Of a stretch of 64,000 nucleotides of DNA, positions 26,255-34,672 are shown in pieces (the stretch's first letter is position 1; each line of letters opens with the position of its first letter). The translations under genes and the position numbers were made by a program. The notes below the pieces were generated by a model, which ran no database searches, was not told where the DNA came from, and saw nothing but the letters and a program-made list of their open reading frames with translations. Source of the DNA: Halopseudomonas maritima (GTDB lineage Bacteria; Pseudomonadota; Gammaproteobacteria; Pseudomonadales; Pseudomonadaceae). The DNA lies in NCBI RefSeq assembly GCF_021545785.1, contig NZ_CP079801.1, positions 1,178,001-1,242,000 of the forward strand. The letters are read 5' to 3'.

Positions 26255-27577
26255 ATGTCAGACTCAGCAACTCCCAGCGCTTCTCCGCGCATTGTCGTAG
26301 TCGGCGGTGGCGCCGGCGGCCTGGAATTGGCTACCCGCCTGGGCCGCAAGCTAGGCCGCAAGGGCAAGGCCAGAATCACCCTGGTCGACGCCAACATGAC
26401 CCACATCTGGAAGCCCCTGCTGCATGAGGTCGCTGCCGGCTCGCTGAACTCCACCGAAGACGAGCTCAATTACGTGGCCCAAGGCAAGTGGAACCACTTC
26501 GCCTTTCAGCTGGGCGCCATGACGGGTCTGGACCGCGAACGCCGAACCATTCAGCTGGCCGCCATCGCGGACGAGAAAGGCGTAGAACTGATCGCCCCGC
26601 GCGAGCTGGACTACGACTATCTGGTCATCGCCGTCGGCAGCACCACCAATGACTTCAATACGCCCGGCGCTGCCGAGCACTGCCTGTTCCTCGATACCCG
26701 CGCCCAGGCCGAACGCTTTCACCGCCAGTTGCTGAACCAGTACATGAAAGCCCAGGTCAGCGAGCGTGACGCCACCCGCGAACCCATCAATGTGGCAATC
26801 ATCGGCGCCGGCGCCACCGGCGTCGAACTGTCTGCCGAACTGCACCACGCAGCCCAGTTGCTGCGCGCCTACGGCTTCAACCGAATCAGCCCGGAAGACC
26901 TCAACATCAACATCATCGAAGCCAGCCCGCGCCTGCTGCCCGCCCTGCCGGAGCGGATTAGTGGACCGGTCACGGAAATCCTGCGCGACCTGGGTGTGCA
27001 CCTGCACACCGGCTCGCCGGTCAAAGAGGTCAAGGCAGACCGACTGGTGCTGGGCAACGGCGAGGAAATTCCCGCCAGCCTCAAGGTCTGGGCGGCCGGC
27101 ATTCGCGCACCGGCCTTCCTTGCCGGCCTCGGTATGCCGGTCAACCGTATCAACCAGCTGGAAGTCGACCGCACCCTCAAGGTAAAGGGCGAGCAGCACA
27201 TTTACGCCTTCGGCGACTGCGCCGCCTGCCCTACCGACGAGCCCGGCAAGTTTGTACCGCCACGGGCGCAAGCAGCTCACCAGCAGGCCAGCCTGCTGGC
27301 GAAAAACCTGCGCAACCTGCTTGATGGCAAACCCGAGAAAGAATACAGCTACCGGGACTACGGCTCGCTGATCTCGCTATCGACCTTTAGCGCTGTGGGT
27401 AATCTGATGGGCAACTTGACCGGCAACGTGATGCTGGAAGGCCGCCTGGCACGCATGTTCTACGTATCGCTGTATCGCATGCATCAGATGGCCCTGTACG
27501 GCGTGCCACGCACGCTGATGCTGATGCTCAGCGACCAGTTCGGGCGAACCACTGAACCGCGCCTGAAGCTGCACTGA
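26255..27577 (+). CDS. ndh: Type II NADH:quinone dehydrogenase
   Basis: A 440-residue FAD-dependent oxidoreductase. The first dinucleotide-binding motif is VVVGGGAGGLELA (residues 14-26), the NADH-binding GAGATGVELSAE is near residues 185-196, and 'IYAFGDCAACP' carries the FAD-binding aspartate. The C-terminal amphipathic region around residues 390-425 fits membrane attachment. It moves electrons from NADH to quinone without pumping protons. The start is preceded only weakly by a ribosome site but matches the family. Confidence 0.92.
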   Translation: MSDSATPSASPRIVVVGGGAGGLELATRLGRKLGRKGKARITLVDANMTHIWKPLLHEVAAGSLNSTEDELNYVAQGKWNHFAFQLGAMTGLDRERRTIQLAAIADEKGVELIAPRELDYDYLVIAVGSTTNDFNTPGAAEHCLFLDTRAQAERFHRQLLNQYMKAQVSERDATREPINVAIIGAGATGVELSAELHHAAQLLRAYGFNRISPEDLNINIIEASPRLLPALPERISGPVTEILRDLGVHLHTGSPVKEVKADRLVLGNGEEIPASLKVWAAGIRAPAFLAGLGMPVNRINQLEVDRTLKVKGEQHIYAFGDCAACPTDEPGKFVPPRAQAAHQQASLLAKNLRNLLDGKPEKEYSYRDYGSLISLSTFSAVGNLMGNLTGNVMLEGRLARMFYVSLYRMHQMALYGVPRTLMLMLSDQFGRTTEPRLKLH

Positions 27578-27597
27578 GCGCCTCTAACGCCACAGAC

Positions 27598-27625
27598 AAA
27601 CCCCGCCGCGTGCGGGGTTTTGTTT
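27598..27625 (+). terminator. Intrinsic terminator of ndh
   Basis: AAACCCCGC and GCGGGGTTT pair around CGCGT and are followed by TGTTTAG. Confidence 0.85.
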
Positions 27626-28085
27626 AGTCCTTCGTGGCACGTTGAGGTAACGCGATAAAGTTCTTTTCCCGGTTGGCCAATACTTCGGTGGCGCAGCGTG
27701 CACGCAGGGTTCGTCCCGTTTACGCGGGCGAGTAGCGCAGGGCTGGCGGGATAAAGAGTCGCAGCATGCTTGAGGGGCGCAGCCCCGAGTTCTGCGACTC
27801 CCCGTCAGCCCGAGCAACGCAGCGAAGCCGAAGGGCCGCGTAGTCGGGTGCCCGGGGGGATTGCTAAGGGGGGCTGGGCAAGCAGCCCCCCCCTTGGCTC
27901 GCCATGAAGGCGAAAGGCTGACTCAGCAACAGCACAATGCAGGAAATGGCCGCGTTCTGATCGTACCCACGGGCACAGCACATGCCATTCGCCCACGCCA
28001 ACCACAAACGCAAAAAACCCGCTCAAGGCAGGACGGGTAAAGATATTCAGATAGAAAGGAGAGGCACTACAGGGAGGGGTTTGAG
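27626..28085. repeat. Non-coding region with a large nested palindromic element
   Basis: No gene is visible in about 460 bases. GGGCTGGCGGG (27740-27750) and GAGTCGCAG (27756-27764) pair with CTGCGACTC (27792-27800) and CCCCGTCAGCCC (27800-27811), enclosing a hairpin GGGGC-GCA-GCCCC (27774-27786). A second stem, AAGGGGGGCT with AGCCCCCCCCTT (27866-27895), follows. Base composition differs little from the flanks. It resembles intergenic structured repeats of pseudomonads, but I cannot name a family. The last 100 bases lead into the tRNA genes. Confidence 0.6.
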
Positions 28086-28161
28086 TGGTGGGTCGTGTAG
28101 GATTCGAACCTACGACCAATTGGTTAAAAGCCAACTGCTCTACCAACTGAGCTAACGACCC
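28086..28161 (-). tRNA. tRNA-Lys (UUU)
   Basis: A 76-base tRNA with encoded CCA. The acceptor arm GGGTCGT/ACGACCC pairs fully, the T-loop TTCGAAT is present, and the anticodon loop CTTTTAA carries UUU. Confidence 0.97.
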
Positions 28162-28175
28162 ATGCTCAAAAAAAC

Positions 28176-28252
28176 TGGTCGGGGTAGAGGGATTCGAACT
28201 CTCGACATCCTGCTCCCAAAGCAGGCGCGCTACCAGGCTGCGCTATACCCCG
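28176..28252 (-). tRNA. tRNA-Pro (UGG)
   Basis: A 77-base tRNA with encoded CCA, acceptor CGGGGTA/TACCCCG, T-loop TTCGAAT and anticodon loop TTTGGGA carrying UGG. It is 14 bases from tRNA-Lys and presumably co-transcribed. Confidence 0.97.
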
Positions 28253-28265
28253 TACTATTCCAAGT

Positions 28266-28341
28266 TGGCTCCGCGACCAGGACTCGAACCTGGGACCCAA
28301 TGATTAACAGTCATTTGCTCTACCAACTGAGCTATCGCGGA
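28266..28341 (-). tRNA. tRNA-Asn (GUU)
   Basis: A 76-base tRNA with encoded CCA, acceptor TCCGCGA/TCGCGGA, T-loop TTCGAGT and anticodon loop CTGTTAA carrying GUU. It is the first gene of the Asn-Pro-Lys cluster. Confidence 0.97.
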
Positions 28342-28482
28342 CCGGCCTTGAAACACCTCAACAGCGGTAGTGGTTGGTACACATATCCCCTGCTGAGGCG
28401 CGCCATTTTACCGGCCAGCGCGGGAGTGTCAACCCTTTTTATCTCTTTTATTTCAATGTTCTATGCCCATCGCCCAGAAACA

Positions 28483-28508
28483 CGAAACCCGCCGGAAGGC
28501 GGGTTTCG
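28483..28508 (-). terminator. Terminator of pckA
   Basis: CGAAACCCGCC and GGCGGGTTTCG pair perfectly over 11 bases around a four-base loop, 22 bases after the pckA stop on the minus strand. The T-rich end of the stem gives terminator character. Confidence 0.8.
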
Positions 28509-28529
28509 TCAGCGCACCAAGATGGCGGC

Positions 28530-30077
28530 TCAGGCCAGTTGCGGACCTGCTGCAACAATGGCGTCGGAAACCTCGAACTTCTTGAAGTTTTCGACGAACA
28601 GCTTGGCCAGTTCCTGCGCAGCCTGATCGTAGTCTGCGCCGTTGGCCCAGGTGTTACGCGGGTTCAGCAGCTTGGTTTCAACGCCCGGAACGGCCTTGGG
28701 CACATCCAGGTTGATACCCGGCAGATGCTCGGTCTCGGCACCGATCAGCGCGCCAGACTGGATCGCGGCGATGATCGCGCGGGTAGTCGGGATGCTGAAG
28801 CGGCTACCGGTGCCGTAGGAGCCACCGGTCCAGCCGGTGTTAACCAGGTAGACCTTGCTGCCGAAGGCGTTGATGCGCTTGATCAGCAGCTCGGCGTACT
28901 CGCCAGCCGGACGCGGGAAGAACGGCGCGCCGAAGCAGGTAGAGAAGGTGGACTTGATGCCGCCGCCAGACCCCATCTCGGTAGAGCCGACCAGTGCGGT
29001 GTAACCGGACAGGAAGTGATAAGCCGCCTGCTCGTTGTTGAGGATGGACACCGGCGGCAGAACACCAGTCAGGTCGCAGGTCAGGAAGATGATCGCGTTC
29101 GGCTCACCGGCCAGGTTAGCTTCAACGCGCTTCTCGACGTGCTCCAGCGGATAGGCTGCACGGGTGTTCTGGGTCAGGCTGACATCGGTGTAGTCGGCGT
29201 GACGGCTCTGCGGATCGATAACCACGTTCTCGACGATGGAGCCGAACTTGATGGCATTCCAGATAACCGGCTCGTTCTTCTGCGACAGGTCGATACACTT
29301 GGCGTAGCAGCCGCCCTCAATGTTGAACACGGAGCCTTCAGCCCAGCCGTGCTCGTCGTCGCCAATCAGGTTACGCGCTTCGTCGGCAGACAGGGTGGTC
29401 TTGCCGGTGCCGGACAGGCCGAAGAACAGCGTGGTGTCACCGTCATCGCCAACGTTGGCGGCGCAGTGCATCGGCAGTACGTCCTTGGCCGGCAGCAGGA
29501 AGTTCTGTACCGAGAACATGGCCTTCTTCATTTCACCGGCGTACTGCATGCCCGCCAGCAACACCTTGCGCTGGGCGAAGTTGATGATCACGCAGCCTTC
29601 ACTGTTGGTGCCATCACGCTCCGGCTCGCACACGAAGTACGGCGCATTCATGATCTGCCAGGCATCTTTGGAGGACGGGTTGTACTGCTCGGGGTTGATG
29701 AACAGAGTGCGGCCGAACACGTTGTGCCAGGCGGTCTCGGTTTCCATCACCACCGGCAGGTAGTGCTGCGGGTCGGCACCAACGTGCACGTGGGAGACAA
29801 AGCTCTCCTTGCTGCCCAGGTAGTCAGCGACGCGGGCCCACAGACCATCGAACTTGTCAGCCGGGAAAGGACGGTTGACGGCACCCCAGGCGATAGCAGA
29901 GCTGGTGGAGGGCTCATCGACGATGAAGCGGTCCATCGGCGAGCGGCCAGTGCGTTCGCCAGTCTTCACTACCAGGGCGCCGGTGTCAGCCAGTTGGCCC
30001 TCGTTGCGCTGAATGGCCAGCTCGATCAGATGTGCGACGCTGAGGTCGGTGTACACGGTATTGGTAGCTTGCGTCAT
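28530..30077 (-). CDS. pckA: Phosphoenolpyruvate carboxykinase (ATP)
   Basis: A 515-residue cytoplasmic enzyme that converts oxaloacetate and ATP to phosphoenolpyruvate, the entry step of gluconeogenesis. The kinase-1a P-loop GLSGTGKTTLS, the 'RTGRSPMDRF' substrate region and the metal-site 'CTYAKCIDL'-type motif (here 'GGCYAKCIDL') are present. The ATG at 30077 is the family start; a TTG lies just before. Length is typical. It is followed by a strong terminator and sits next to hslO, as in other pseudomonads. Confidence 0.95.
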   Translation of the reverse strand: MTQATNTVYTDLSVAHLIELAIQRNEGQLADTGALVVKTGERTGRSPMDRFIVDEPSTSSAIAWGAVNRPFPADKFDGLWARVADYLGSKESFVSHVHVGADPQHYLPVVMETETAWHNVFGRTLFINPEQYNPSSKDAWQIMNAPYFVCEPERDGTNSEGCVIINFAQRKVLLAGMQYAGEMKKAMFSVQNFLLPAKDVLPMHCAANVGDDGDTTLFFGLSGTGKTTLSADEARNLIGDDEHGWAEGSVFNIEGGCYAKCIDLSQKNEPVIWNAIKFGSIVENVVIDPQSRHADYTDVSLTQNTRAAYPLEHVEKRVEANLAGEPNAIIFLTCDLTGVLPPVSILNNEQAAYHFLSGYTALVGSTEMGSGGGIKSTFSTCFGAPFFPRPAGEYAELLIKRINAFGSKVYLVNTGWTGGSYGTGSRFSIPTTRAIIAAIQSGALIGAETEHLPGINLDVPKAVPGVETKLLNPRNTWANGADYDQAAQELAKLFVENFKKFEVSDAIVAAGPQLA

Positions 30078-30236
30078 CAAACAGGGTCCTCTTCGACTTC
30101 GACCGAATAAGTGCTAAGACCGACCAAATCGGCCTAAGTCTGTGGGGTTCAGATAAATTTCATCCATGGGATACAGCGCTGGCACAGCGCGCAGGCGCGC
30201 CATTATGCCAAAAAAAAGACAAAGGCGCAGCCTGCC

Positions 30237-31118
30237 TCAATGCAGGCTGCGGGCGTGCTCGGCTGCGGCTTCGAACAAGGCCAGCACCGCAGCTTGGTCG
30301 TAACGATACCGGCTGTTGCAAAACTGGCAATCAACGGTGATCTCGCCGCCCTGCTCCCGCAGCAGTTCCAGTACATCGTCGCGTCCAAGGCTGACCAGCG
30401 CATTACCCGAACGCTCGGCCGAGCAGCTGCACTCAAACCGCGCCGGACGTGCGTCGAACAGTCGCACGTCTTCCTCGTGGTAGAGCCGATGCAGCAGGGT
30501 CTGGTTGTCCAGGCTGATCAGCTCTTCGGCGGTCAGGGTATCGGCGAGGATGTTCAGGCGCTGCCAGGTTTCATCGCGCTCCTGGGCGTCGGGCTGGCGA
30601 TCGGCGGGTAGTGCCTGCAGCAGAAAACCGCGGGCGCTGCGGCCATCGGCCAGCAAGCGGAAGCGGGTGGGCAACTGTTCGGAGTTGGCAAAATAGCTGT
30701 CCAGTGCTGTGGCGAGCGAACCACCCTCCAGCGACACAATGCCCTGGTAGCGCTGCCCCTTGACCGGGTCAATGGTGATGGCCAGCACGCCGTCGGGCAT
30801 CAGCTCATCCAGGGTCTCGCCCTGCAGGTCATCGGCGTAGCGGGCGATGCCGCGCACGGCCTGATCGCTGGAGCACTCGACCATCAGGGTGGACAGCGGG
30901 CCGCTGGAACGCGCCTGCAGGATCAGCAAGCCATCGTACTTGATGGTGGTCGACAGCAGCACAGCAGCGGCCAGCATCTCGCCCAGCAGCGCCTGCACCG
31001 GCTGCGGATAGGCATGCTTGGCCAGAATCTCGCGATAGCTACTGTCGAGCGAGGCCAGCTCACCGCGCACATCGGCGTTGTCGAAGATAAAGCGCTGGGT
31101 AGTGTCCTGAGCAGCCAT
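30237..31118 (-). CDS. hslO: Redox-regulated chaperone Hsp33
   Basis: A 293-residue cytoplasmic holdase switched on by oxidation. The zinc-binding cysteines appear as CSC (about residue 230) and CQFC (about residue 263), the CxC...CxxC motif that forms disulfides under oxidative stress. The ATG at 31118 has GAAGGTG upstream. It lies 33 bases after hslR on the same strand, the usual heat-shock pair. Confidence 0.94.
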   Translation of the reverse strand: MAAQDTTQRFIFDNADVRGELASLDSSYREILAKHAYPQPVQALLGEMLAAAVLLSTTIKYDGLLILQARSSGPLSTLMVECSSDQAVRGIARYADDLQGETLDELMPDGVLAITIDPVKGQRYQGIVSLEGGSLATALDSYFANSEQLPTRFRLLADGRSARGFLLQALPADRQPDAQERDETWQRLNILADTLTAEELISLDNQTLLHRLYHEEDVRLFDARPARFECSCSAERSGNALVSLGRDDVLELLREQGGEITVDCQFCNSRYRYDQAAVLALFEAAAEHARSLH

Positions 31119-31151
31119 GATGCACCTTCAAAAAGCCGCGATTATACCCAA

Positions 31152-31559
31152 TCAGTCCGCTGACGGTGTATTACGCTCATCGCGAAAGCGAAAGATCTGA
31201 CGACGTTGCTTCTTGCTGGGCCGGCCGTCACTGATCTGCCCGCCGGCGCCCAGGGCCTTGCGCTGGGCTGCTGCGCTTTCGCGGGCGGCAATACTCTCCT
31301 CGCTCTCGCGGTACAGCAACTGTGCCTCGGGCGCGCCACGACGCTGATCAGATAACTGCAATACTTCGACGCTACGCTGATCAACGCTTTGGCGAATCTG
31401 CAGCTGATCGCCAACACGGATTTCCTTACTGGCCTTGCAGCGCTCGCCGCCACAGTGCACCTTGCCCCCTTCGATGGCACTTTTGGCCAGAGAGCGGGTC
31501 TTGAAAAAACGGGCGGCCCAGAGCCACTTGTCCAGGCGCAACTTGCCAACATCGGGCAT
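31152..31559 (-). CDS. hslR: Heat-shock protein Hsp15, S4-domain RNA-binding
   Basis: A 135-residue protein with an N-terminal S4 RNA-binding domain ('LRLDKWLWAARFFKTRSLAK', then 'GGKVHCGGERCKASKEIRVGD') and a basic C-terminal tail (KKQRRQIFRFRDER). Hsp15 binds 50S subunits carrying nascent chains after stress. The ATG at 31559 matches the family N-terminus; the frame is open farther upstream without support. The gene is co-directional with hslO and divergent from rimB. Confidence 0.9.
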   Translation of the reverse strand: MPDVGKLRLDKWLWAARFFKTRSLAKSAIEGGKVHCGGERCKASKEIRVGDQLQIRQSVDQRSVEVLQLSDQRRGAPEAQLLYRESEESIAARESAAAQRKALGAGGQISDGRPSKKQRRQIFRFRDERNTPSAD

Positions 31560-31717
31560 AGGGTCTGTACTCCATTCCAATAGCGCGGCGCCCCGGCATG
31601 ACAGCACATCTGGCCGTAACTGGCGCAACCTTCAGCGGCACACTATAACAGGCTTGTCGAATGCCGAGACTTGCCGCATGATGCGCGCCCAACGGCCTCT
31701 GGCCTGGAGAATCGAGC

Positions 31718-32179
31718 GTGAAAACCTTTGATCATCTGAGCGTGATCGGCCTGCGCGAATGGGTCGCGCTACCCGGCCTTGGCATCAGCCAGATGATTGC
31801 CAAGATAGACAGCGGCGCCAAGACATCGGCCCTGCACGCCAGCAATATTTGCACCTTTGAACGCGACGGACAGGACTGGGTGCGCTTTGACGCCCACGTT
31901 GGCAGCCGCAGCAAGCAGACAACCCGCACCTGCGAAGCACAACTGATCGACCTCAAGCGCATCAAAAGCTCCAACGGCCAATTGCAGGAGCGCCTTGTTA
32001 TCCGCACACCGCTGGTGCTCGGTGACCGCAGCTGGCTGGTCGACTTCACCCTGACCTGCCGCAAAGCGATGCGCTACCGCATGCTGCTGGGCTGCACCGC
32101 CATGCAGGACGCCCAACTGGTCATCAATCCGGGCCTGCGTTTCGTTCAGGACAAACCCCAGACCGATAGCCTCGGCTGA
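31718..32179 (+). CDS. rimB: RimB-like ATP-dependent zinc protease family protein
   Basis: A 153-residue protein of the retropepsin-like family found beside rimK. The catalytic aspartate motif KIDSGAKTSALHA is at residues 25-37, like the D-[ST]-G of aspartic proteases. In Pseudomonas, RimB works with RimK in modifying the C-terminus of ribosomal protein S6. The start is a GTG behind GGAG. It precedes rimK by 45 bases. No rimA reading frame is seen between or directly before these genes. Confidence 0.85.
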   Translation: MKTFDHLSVIGLREWVALPGLGISQMIAKIDSGAKTSALHASNICTFERDGQDWVRFDAHVGSRSKQTTRTCEAQLIDLKRIKSSNGQLQERLVIRTPLVLGDRSWLVDFTLTCRKAMRYRMLLGCTAMQDAQLVINPGLRFVQDKPQTDSLG

Positions 32180-32224
32180 CCTATCACCCCTCACACCGCC
32201 CATAGCTGCGCCAAGGGAAGTACC

Positions 32225-33130
32225 ATGAAACTTGCGATTCTATCGCGCAACGCCAAGCTGTATTCCACCCGCCGCCTGATCGAGGCGGCGACCGAGCGCG
32301 GCCATGAAGTGCGGGTGATAGACACCCTGCGTGCCTATATGAACATCGCCAGCCACAAGCCCTCTATCCACTACAAGGGCGAGGAGCTGGAGGGTTTTGA
32401 TGCGGTGATCCCGCGCATCGGCGCCTCCATTACCTTCTACGGTACGGCGGTGCTGCGTCAGTTCGAGATGATGGGCGTATTCCCGTTGAACGAATCGGTG
32501 GCCATCAGCCGCTCACGCGACAAACTGCGCTCGCTGCAGCTGCTGGCTCGCAAGGGCGTGGGCCTGCCGGTCACCGGTTTTGCCCACTCACCCGATGACA
32601 TTCCCGACCTGATCAGCATGGTCGGCGGCGCACCGCTGGTGATCAAACTGCTCGAAGGCACCCAGGGCATCGGCGTGGTGCTATGCGAGACCGAGAAGGC
32701 CGCCGAGTCGGTGCTGGAAGCCTTTATGGGGCTGAAGGCCAACATCATGGTGCAGGAGTACATCCGCGAGGCCGGTGGCGCCGACATCCGCTGTCTGGTG
32801 GTAGGCGACAAGGTGATTGCCGCCATGAAGCGCCAGGCCAAGGCTGGTGAGTTTCGTTCCAACCTGCACCGCGGCGGCAGCGCCAGCCTGATCAAGATCA
32901 CCCCTGAGGAGCGCATGACCGCCGTACGCGCCGCCAAGGTTATGGGCCTGAGTGTTGCCGGCGTCGACATCCTGCGCTCCAACCACGGCCCAGTGGTGAT
33001 GGAGGTCAATTCATCCCCCGGCCTCGAAGGCATCGAAGCCACCACCGGCAAGGATGTCGCCGGCCTGATTATCGACTATATCGAGAAGACCGCACGGCCC
33101 AATCAGACGCGAACGAGGGGGAAGGGTTAG
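32225..33130 (+). CDS. rimK: Ribosomal protein S6 glutamate ligase RimK
   Basis: A 301-residue ATP-grasp ligase that adds glutamate residues to the C-terminus of S6. ATP-grasp elements are visible: the lysine in VIKLLEGTQGIGVVL (a glycine-rich loop), 'QEYIREAGGADIRCLVVGD', and the metal-binding 'VMEVNSSPGLEGIE'. Length is normal. AAGG precedes the ATG. The stop codon TAG touches the first hairpin of heptamer element C. Confidence 0.93.
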   Translation: MKLAILSRNAKLYSTRRLIEAATERGHEVRVIDTLRAYMNIASHKPSIHYKGEELEGFDAVIPRIGASITFYGTAVLRQFEMMGVFPLNESVAISRSRDKLRSLQLLARKGVGLPVTGFAHSPDDIPDLISMVGGAPLVIKLLEGTQGIGVVLCETEKAAESVLEAFMGLKANIMVQEYIREAGGADIRCLVVGDKVIAAMKRQAKAGEFRSNLHRGGSASLIKITPEERMTAVRAAKVMGLSVAGVDILRSNHGPVVMEVNSSPGLEGIEATTGKDVAGLIIDYIEKTARPNQTRTRGKG

Positions 33131-33372
33131 CAGCCGCAGGCTGCGGCCGGCTGGGGGCTGGAAGCTGGAAGCTGGAAGCTGGAGGCCAAGAGTTTGCGTG
33201 GGTGGCTGAGCCATGAGAAGTGCTCTCGCCAGGTATTGATCACCGAACGTAGGGACGCGACATGTCGCGTCCGTTGCAGGAAAGCAGAACCGGGCACAGC
33301 AGCTGCAAGAGCACCCAAACGACTTCTAGCCTTCAGCCTTCGGCCAGAGCTTGCGCTGCCAGCGCAAGCTCT
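33130..33372. repeat. Heptamer-hairpin intergenic element C
   Basis: The rimK stop is followed by a hairpin GCAGCC-GCA-GGCTGC (33130-33144), then five heptamers (GGCTGGG, GGCTGGA, AGCTGGA three times, 33149-33183). A 141-base spacer contains the perfect 20-bp palindrome at 33253-33272. Then three inverted heptamers (TCTAGCC, TTCAGCC, TTCGGCC, 33325-33345) and an 11-bp hairpin (33346-33372) follow. The stop codon of the converging HAD gene lies inside the second inverted heptamer. Confidence 0.83.
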
Positions 33373-34007
33373 GCGTAGTCCTCCACCGCCTCAAACTCCT
33401 CCGTATCACGGCGTGCGCCGCGGCTGTCGGGTTCGCGCACGGCGAGCAGATGGGCGATACCGTAGTCACGGGCTGAGCGCAGCACGCTCAGGCTGTCGTC
33501 GATAAACAGCGTACGCTCCGGATCAAAGGGCAGGTCCGCCTGCAGGGCATGCCAGAACGCCTGGGTCTCCTTCGGGTAGCCGTAATCATGTGAGCTGATC
33601 AGGCGCTGAATCCAGGTGCGTAGCTCCACCCTCTCCAGCTTGAGTGACAACGAGTCGCGGTGGGCGTTGGTAATCAGCACCACTTCACGCCCGGTCTGCT
33701 GTAGCGTTTGCAGAAAGAGATCGGCGTCCGGCCGCAGACTGATCAGGTGGGCAATCTCGCGCTTGAGCTCAACAATCGGCAAGCCCAGCTCACGGGTCCA
33801 GTAATCCAGGCAATACCACTCCAGCTGCCCCTGAATGGCCTGCATCATCGGGTACAGCTCGGCCTTGGCCCAATCGACCGACTGGCCGTGATGGCGCGCG
33901 TAGCAGGCGGGCATGTGCTCGAGCCAGAAGTGGTTGTCAAAGTGCAGATCCAGCAGGGTGCCGTCCATATCCAGCAGGACGGTATCGATCATGTTCCAGT
34001 TCAGCAT
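33333..34007 (-). CDS. yrfG: GMP/IMP nucleotidase YrfG-like HAD phosphatase
   Basis: A 224-residue HAD-superfamily phosphatase. Motif I DMDGTLLD is near residue 12 with the nucleophilic aspartate, motif II is LITNAHR, a lysine is in 'YGYPKE', and motif III/IV is LFIDDSLS. Family members of this length dephosphorylate purine mononucleotides. The ATG at 34007 gives 'MLNWNMIDTVLLDMDG'; 33992 is also possible. Its last codons and stop are built from heptamer element C, an unusual gene end. Confidence 0.85.
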   Translation of the reverse strand: MLNWNMIDTVLLDMDGTLLDLHFDNHFWLEHMPACYARHHGQSVDWAKAELYPMMQAIQGQLEWYCLDYWTRELGLPIVELKREIAHLISLRPDADLFLQTLQQTGREVVLITNAHRDSLSLKLERVELRTWIQRLISSHDYGYPKETQAFWHALQADLPFDPERTLFIDDSLSVLRSARDYGIAHLLAVREPDSRGARRDTEEFEAVEDYAELALAAQALAEG

Positions 34008-34089
34008 TGCGGCTCGGACTTGGGCTTGGGAATGTGCTTTGGGTGCGGCTATGATACCCAAGCACCCGGCCTATCACCACGGAGTCTCC

Positions 34090-34656
34090 ATGCCGCAAAA
34101 GCCGCAAACGCTGGAAGCCAAAATCGTTGCCAAGAGCCGCCTGTTCACTGTCGAGCAGGTGCAGCTGCGCTTCAGCAATGGTGTTGAACGCACCTACGAA
34201 CGCCTGGTCAACAAGGGACAGGGCTACGGCGCCGTGATGGTGGTAGCACTGCGGGATGCGCGCACCGCCCTGCTGATCGAGGAATATTGCGGCGGTACCG
34301 ACGACTATCAGCTGTCGCTGCCCAAGGGGCTGGTTGAGCCCGGCGAAGATGTGCTCGATGCGGCAAACCGTGAGCTGATGGAAGAAGCCGGCTTTGGCGC
34401 GCAACAGCTGGAGCTTCTGACCCACCTGTCGCTGTCACCCGGTTACATGAGCCAGAAGATCGCCGTGGTACTGGCGCGCGACCTGTATGAAAAGCGACTG
34501 CCGGGTGATGAGCCCGAACCCATCCGCGTCGATCAGGTCGACCTGTATCAGCTCAGCGAGCTGACCGCCCGCGCCAACTTCACCGAGGGCCGGGCGCTGG
34601 CAGCACTCTATCTGGTACGCGACCTGCTGGAACAACGCGGCGAGCTGCAACGCTGA
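34090..34656 (+). CDS. nudE: ADP compounds hydrolase NudE
   Basis: A 188-residue Nudix hydrolase of ADP-ribose, NADH and Ap3A-type substrates. The Nudix box G-x5-E-x7-REUxEExGU is clear around residues 82-104 (GLVEPGEDV...ANRELMEEAGF). The ATG at 34090 follows GGAG six bases upstream; the frame extends farther up only as non-homologous sequence. It is divergent from yrfG and 16 bases upstream of msrA. Confidence 0.92.
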   Translation: MPQKPQTLEAKIVAKSRLFTVEQVQLRFSNGVERTYERLVNKGQGYGAVMVVALRDARTALLIEEYCGGTDDYQLSLPKGLVEPGEDVLDAANRELMEEAGFGAQQLELLTHLSLSPGYMSQKIAVVLARDLYEKRLPGDEPEPIRVDQVDLYQLSELTARANFTEGRALAALYLVRDLLEQRGELQR

Positions 34657-34672
34657 GCCACAGGAGGTTCTG

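Noticed and set aside
28086..28341. tRNA cluster as an integration site of a genomic island
   Set aside because: No integrase gene or direct repeat of a tRNA end was found within the window.
28374..30110. A 578-codon plus-strand frame opposite pckA and crossing into the tRNA flank
   Set aside because: Shadow of pckA; the opposite strand encodes a complete, well-conserved enzyme.
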